This document shows positions 5,356 to 7,074 of a stretch of 7,074 bases of DNA, in pieces. Position 1 is the first letter of the stretch. Every line of letters begins with the position of its first letter. The stretch comes from CAYYBZ01 sp964470285 [NCBI: uncultured Oligoflexia bacterium] (GTDB taxonomy: Bacteria > Bdellovibrionota_G > CAYYBZ01). The translations under genes and the position numbers were made by a program. The notes beneath the pieces are model-generated. The model worked only from the letters and a program-made list of their open reading frames with translations. It did no database searches and was not told the origin of the DNA. Location: the NCBI GenBank assembly GCA_964470285.1, contig CAYYBZ010000096.1, forward strand, positions 1 through 7,074, read 5' to 3'.

Positions 5356-6402
5356 ATGCCACAGGGCAAAATGAGGGCTATTTTAAAAAGTAAAGCTGAC
5401 CGGGGTGTTTCGTTCGGTGAGGTTGAGATTCCTAAAATCAGGGATCACGAGGTTCTGGTTAAGGTAAAAGCCACTTCAATTTGCGGAACGGATCTGCATA
5501 TATACAGCTGGGATAAATGGTCGCAATCGAGAATTAAGCCACCTCTCGTAATAGGGCATGAATTTGCGGGCGAAATTGTCGAAAAGGGGAAACTCGTAAA
5601 GGGTCTTGAAATAGGAGACTCTGTTTCTGCCGAAACTCACATCGCCTGCGGTTACTGTTATCAGTGTAAGACGGGCAATGAACATATATGCCAAAACCTT
5701 ACTATTCTGGGAGTCGATGTTAACGGAACTTTTGCGCAGTATGTGGCTTTACCCCAAAGAAATGCATGGAAAAACGATAAAAAGCTTTCATGGGAAATAG
5801 CTTCTATTCAGGAGCCTCTGGGTAACGCAGTTCAAACAGTTTTTGCCGGAGGGGGCCCTTCTTCAAAGACGGTTTTGATTTACGGACTGGGCCCGATTGG
5901 ACTTATGTCCATTGAACTTTGTAAGGCCTTGGGCGCATCAAAGATAATTGCAGTTGATATTTCCGATTACAGATTAAAGCTGGCTTCAAAATTCAAACCC
6001 GATCATCTTTTAAACGGTAAAGAGGGGGATCCACACAAAAAGATAATGGATTTAACGAACGGTACGGGTGTTGACGTAATGCTGGAGATGTCAGGAAGTC
6101 CGGTTGCCTTCAAGGAAGGGCTTAAGGTTGTTAAAACTGCCGGATTTGTTTCGCTTCTGGGGATACCAAGAGATGTTATTGAATTTGATATTGCAAATTC
6201 AGTTATTATGAAGGGAATTAATTTATACGGGATAGCCGGAAGAAAAATGTACGAGACATGGTATCAGATGAAAGGCCTTCTGGATTCCGGCAAAATAGAT
6301 GTATCGCCTGTTATTACGCATAGAATGAAGCTGGAAGATTTTGAAAAAGGAATTGAGCTCATGTCAGAGGGGCTCTGCGGTAAAATTGTAATGACCCTTT
6401 AA
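5356..6402 (+). CDS. tdh: L-threonine 3-dehydrogenase, zinc-dependent MDR family
   Basis: Oxidises L-threonine with NAD+ to 2-amino-3-ketobutyrate in the cytoplasm, the first step of threonine breakdown to glycine and acetyl-CoA or to aminoacetone; 348 residues. The GroES-like domain has SICGTDLHIYSWDKW at 41-55 with zinc ligand C43, and GHEFAGE with H68 and E69. Structural zinc cysteines are C98, C101, C104 and C112. H95 matches the E. coli His-90 implicated in threonine specificity. QEPLGNAV places E153 at the further zinc-ligand position. The NAD-binding fold has GLGPIG at 177-182 and D201 at the end of the second strand. The block AGRKMYETWYQM (294-305) is typical of Tdh rather than of sorbitol or other alcohol dehydrogenases. 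Several stretches resemble the Thermococcales enzyme more than the E. coli one, by my recollection. It is 18 bases after the aminotransferase and 12 before the permease. A related polyol dehydrogenase is the main alternative. Confidence 0.9.
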   Translation: MPQGKMRAILKSKADRGVSFGEVEIPKIRDHEVLVKVKATSICGTDLHIYSWDKWSQSRIKPPLVIGHEFAGEIVEKGKLVKGLEIGDSVSAETHIACGYCYQCKTGNEHICQNLTILGVDVNGTFAQYVALPQRNAWKNDKKLSWEIASIQEPLGNAVQTVFAGGGPSSKTVLIYGLGPIGLMSIELCKALGASKIIAVDISDYRLKLASKFKPDHLLNGKEGDPHKKIMDLTNGTGVDVMLEMSGSPVAFKEGLKVVKTAGFVSLLGIPRDVIEFDIANSVIMKGINLYGIAGRKMYETWYQMKGLLDSGKIDVSPVITHRMKLEDFEKGIELMSEGLCGKIVMTL

Positions 6403-6414
6403 AAGGAGTGTACT

Positions 6415-7074
6415 ATGAGCGAAGAAAATAAACCCAAAGAGGCAGTCCCAAAAAGTTTCGGACAGGTTGTTTCGGATGCCTTTAAGGAGTTGAAAGAAAC
6501 TTCAATTGCTTTTGTAAAAGCCCCAAGAGCCTTATGGGGGATAAACATCCCTTATGTTATTGAGGGACTCGTTTATTTCGGAATTCTTACTATTTTAGTT
6601 ACATTCTGTTCAAAGAATATGAATCTGAGTGACCTTCACTCCGGATGGGTTGCGGGATTTCTGACAGGTGGAATCACTTTTGCGATGCTTCTTTTGGGAA
6701 AGGTTTCAGATAAAATCGGAGTCAGGGCATCGCTTGTAATATCACTTGCGATGATGGTAGTCGGAAGAGGTTTAACGGCGTTTTCAGATACGGTGCCGAT
6801 GGGATCGGGTCTTTGGTCCCCGATGTTCTTCATGGTTATGGCCGGAATTTTTCTTGTTATTGTTGCTTACGGTTTTTATCAGCCGGCTGCCTACGCAGGA
6901 GTAAAAAGATATACAGGACCCCAAACGGCTGCAATGGGTTATGCGGTTATTTACGGTCTTATGAATCTGGGCGGATTTTTGTCCGGCCTTTTATCCCCGG
7001 CAATAAGACATGCATTTGAAAAAACAATGCCGCCAAACGGTCTCGGGGCGGTTTTCTGGTTTTATACGGGTCTT
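6415..7074 (+). CDS. MFS transporter, N-terminal half, POT-like; cut by window edge
   Basis: An inner-membrane secondary transporter, of which the first 220 codons are present; a full MFS protein would be about 400-500 residues. After a long polar N-terminus of about 38 residues, hydrophobic segments lie at about 41-64, 77-95, 105-122, 136-158 and 172-194. GKVSDKIGVR at 95-104 is MFS motif A in the loop between helices 2 and 3. Helix 1 carries IEGLVYFGILTILV, which aligns with the ERFSYYG signature of proton-coupled oligopeptide transporters but in degraded form. MGYAVIYGLMNLGGFLSG also recalls the POT motif around helix 5. A peptide or amino acid substrate is therefore a reasonable but unproven guess. 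AAGGAG (6403-6408) is six bases before the ATG, and the gene follows tdh by 12 bases in the same operon. Confidence 0.85.
   Translation, partial: MSEENKPKEAVPKSFGQVVSDAFKELKETSIAFVKAPRALWGINIPYVIEGLVYFGILTILVTFCSKNMNLSDLHSGWVAGFLTGGITFAMLLLGKVSDKIGVRASLVISLAMMVVGRGLTAFSDTVPMGSGLWSPMFFMVMAGIFLVIVAYGFYQPAAYAGVKRYTGPQTAAMGYAVIYGLMNLGGFLSGLLSPAIRHAFEKTMPPNGLGAVFWFYTGL

Overview
The window looks like chromosomal DNA of a Gram-negative, AT-leaning bacterium. The coding style is compact, Shine-Dalgarno sites are mostly clear (GGGGAG, AAGGAG) and at least one start is TTG. A candidate sigma-54/IHF promoter and a multi-domain diguanylate cyclase would fit a Desulfobacterota (deltaproteobacteria)-like lineage or a related candidate phylum. 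That placement is inference only, because no rRNA or other lineage marker is present. No mobile element, CRISPR array, tRNA or rRNA was seen.

Left half (1-3360), minus strand, read right to left. A promoter at 3391-3419 (TTGACT, 17 bp, TAAAAT) precedes a small FtsB/DivIC-type division protein (3025-3360). Six bases later comes a membrane-anchored two-GAF diguanylate cyclase (1045-3018, TTG start). After a 47-base gap comes xseA, the large subunit of exodeoxyribonuclease VII, which runs off the left edge (1-997). A second possible promoter in that 47-base gap would give xseA an almost leaderless transcript.

Middle (3361-4158). A 290-base divergent spacer separates the division operon from a small plus-strand gene of unknown function (3651-3911). 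That gene encodes an 86-residue membrane-anchored or secreted protein. The spacer holds a near-consensus sigma-54 -24/-12 element at the right distance from the gene, a perfect IHF core site upstream of it, and small palindromes further up where activator sites usually lie. A strong intrinsic terminator (3949-3984) closes the small gene.

Right half (4064-7074), plus strand. A near-consensus sigma-70 promoter (TTGACA, 17 bp, TATAAG) drives three tightly packed genes. They are a class I PLP aminotransferase, an L-threonine 3-dehydrogenase (tdh) and an MFS permease with a POT-like first helix that runs off the right edge. Spacings of 18 and 12 bases with good ribosome binding sites suggest one transcript, probably for uptake or export and catabolism of an amino acid or peptide-derived substrate. 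The usual tdh partner, kbl, is not in the window.

I found no clearly new defence or mobile system. The most unusual element is the apparently sigma-54-controlled small envelope protein gene in the middle.
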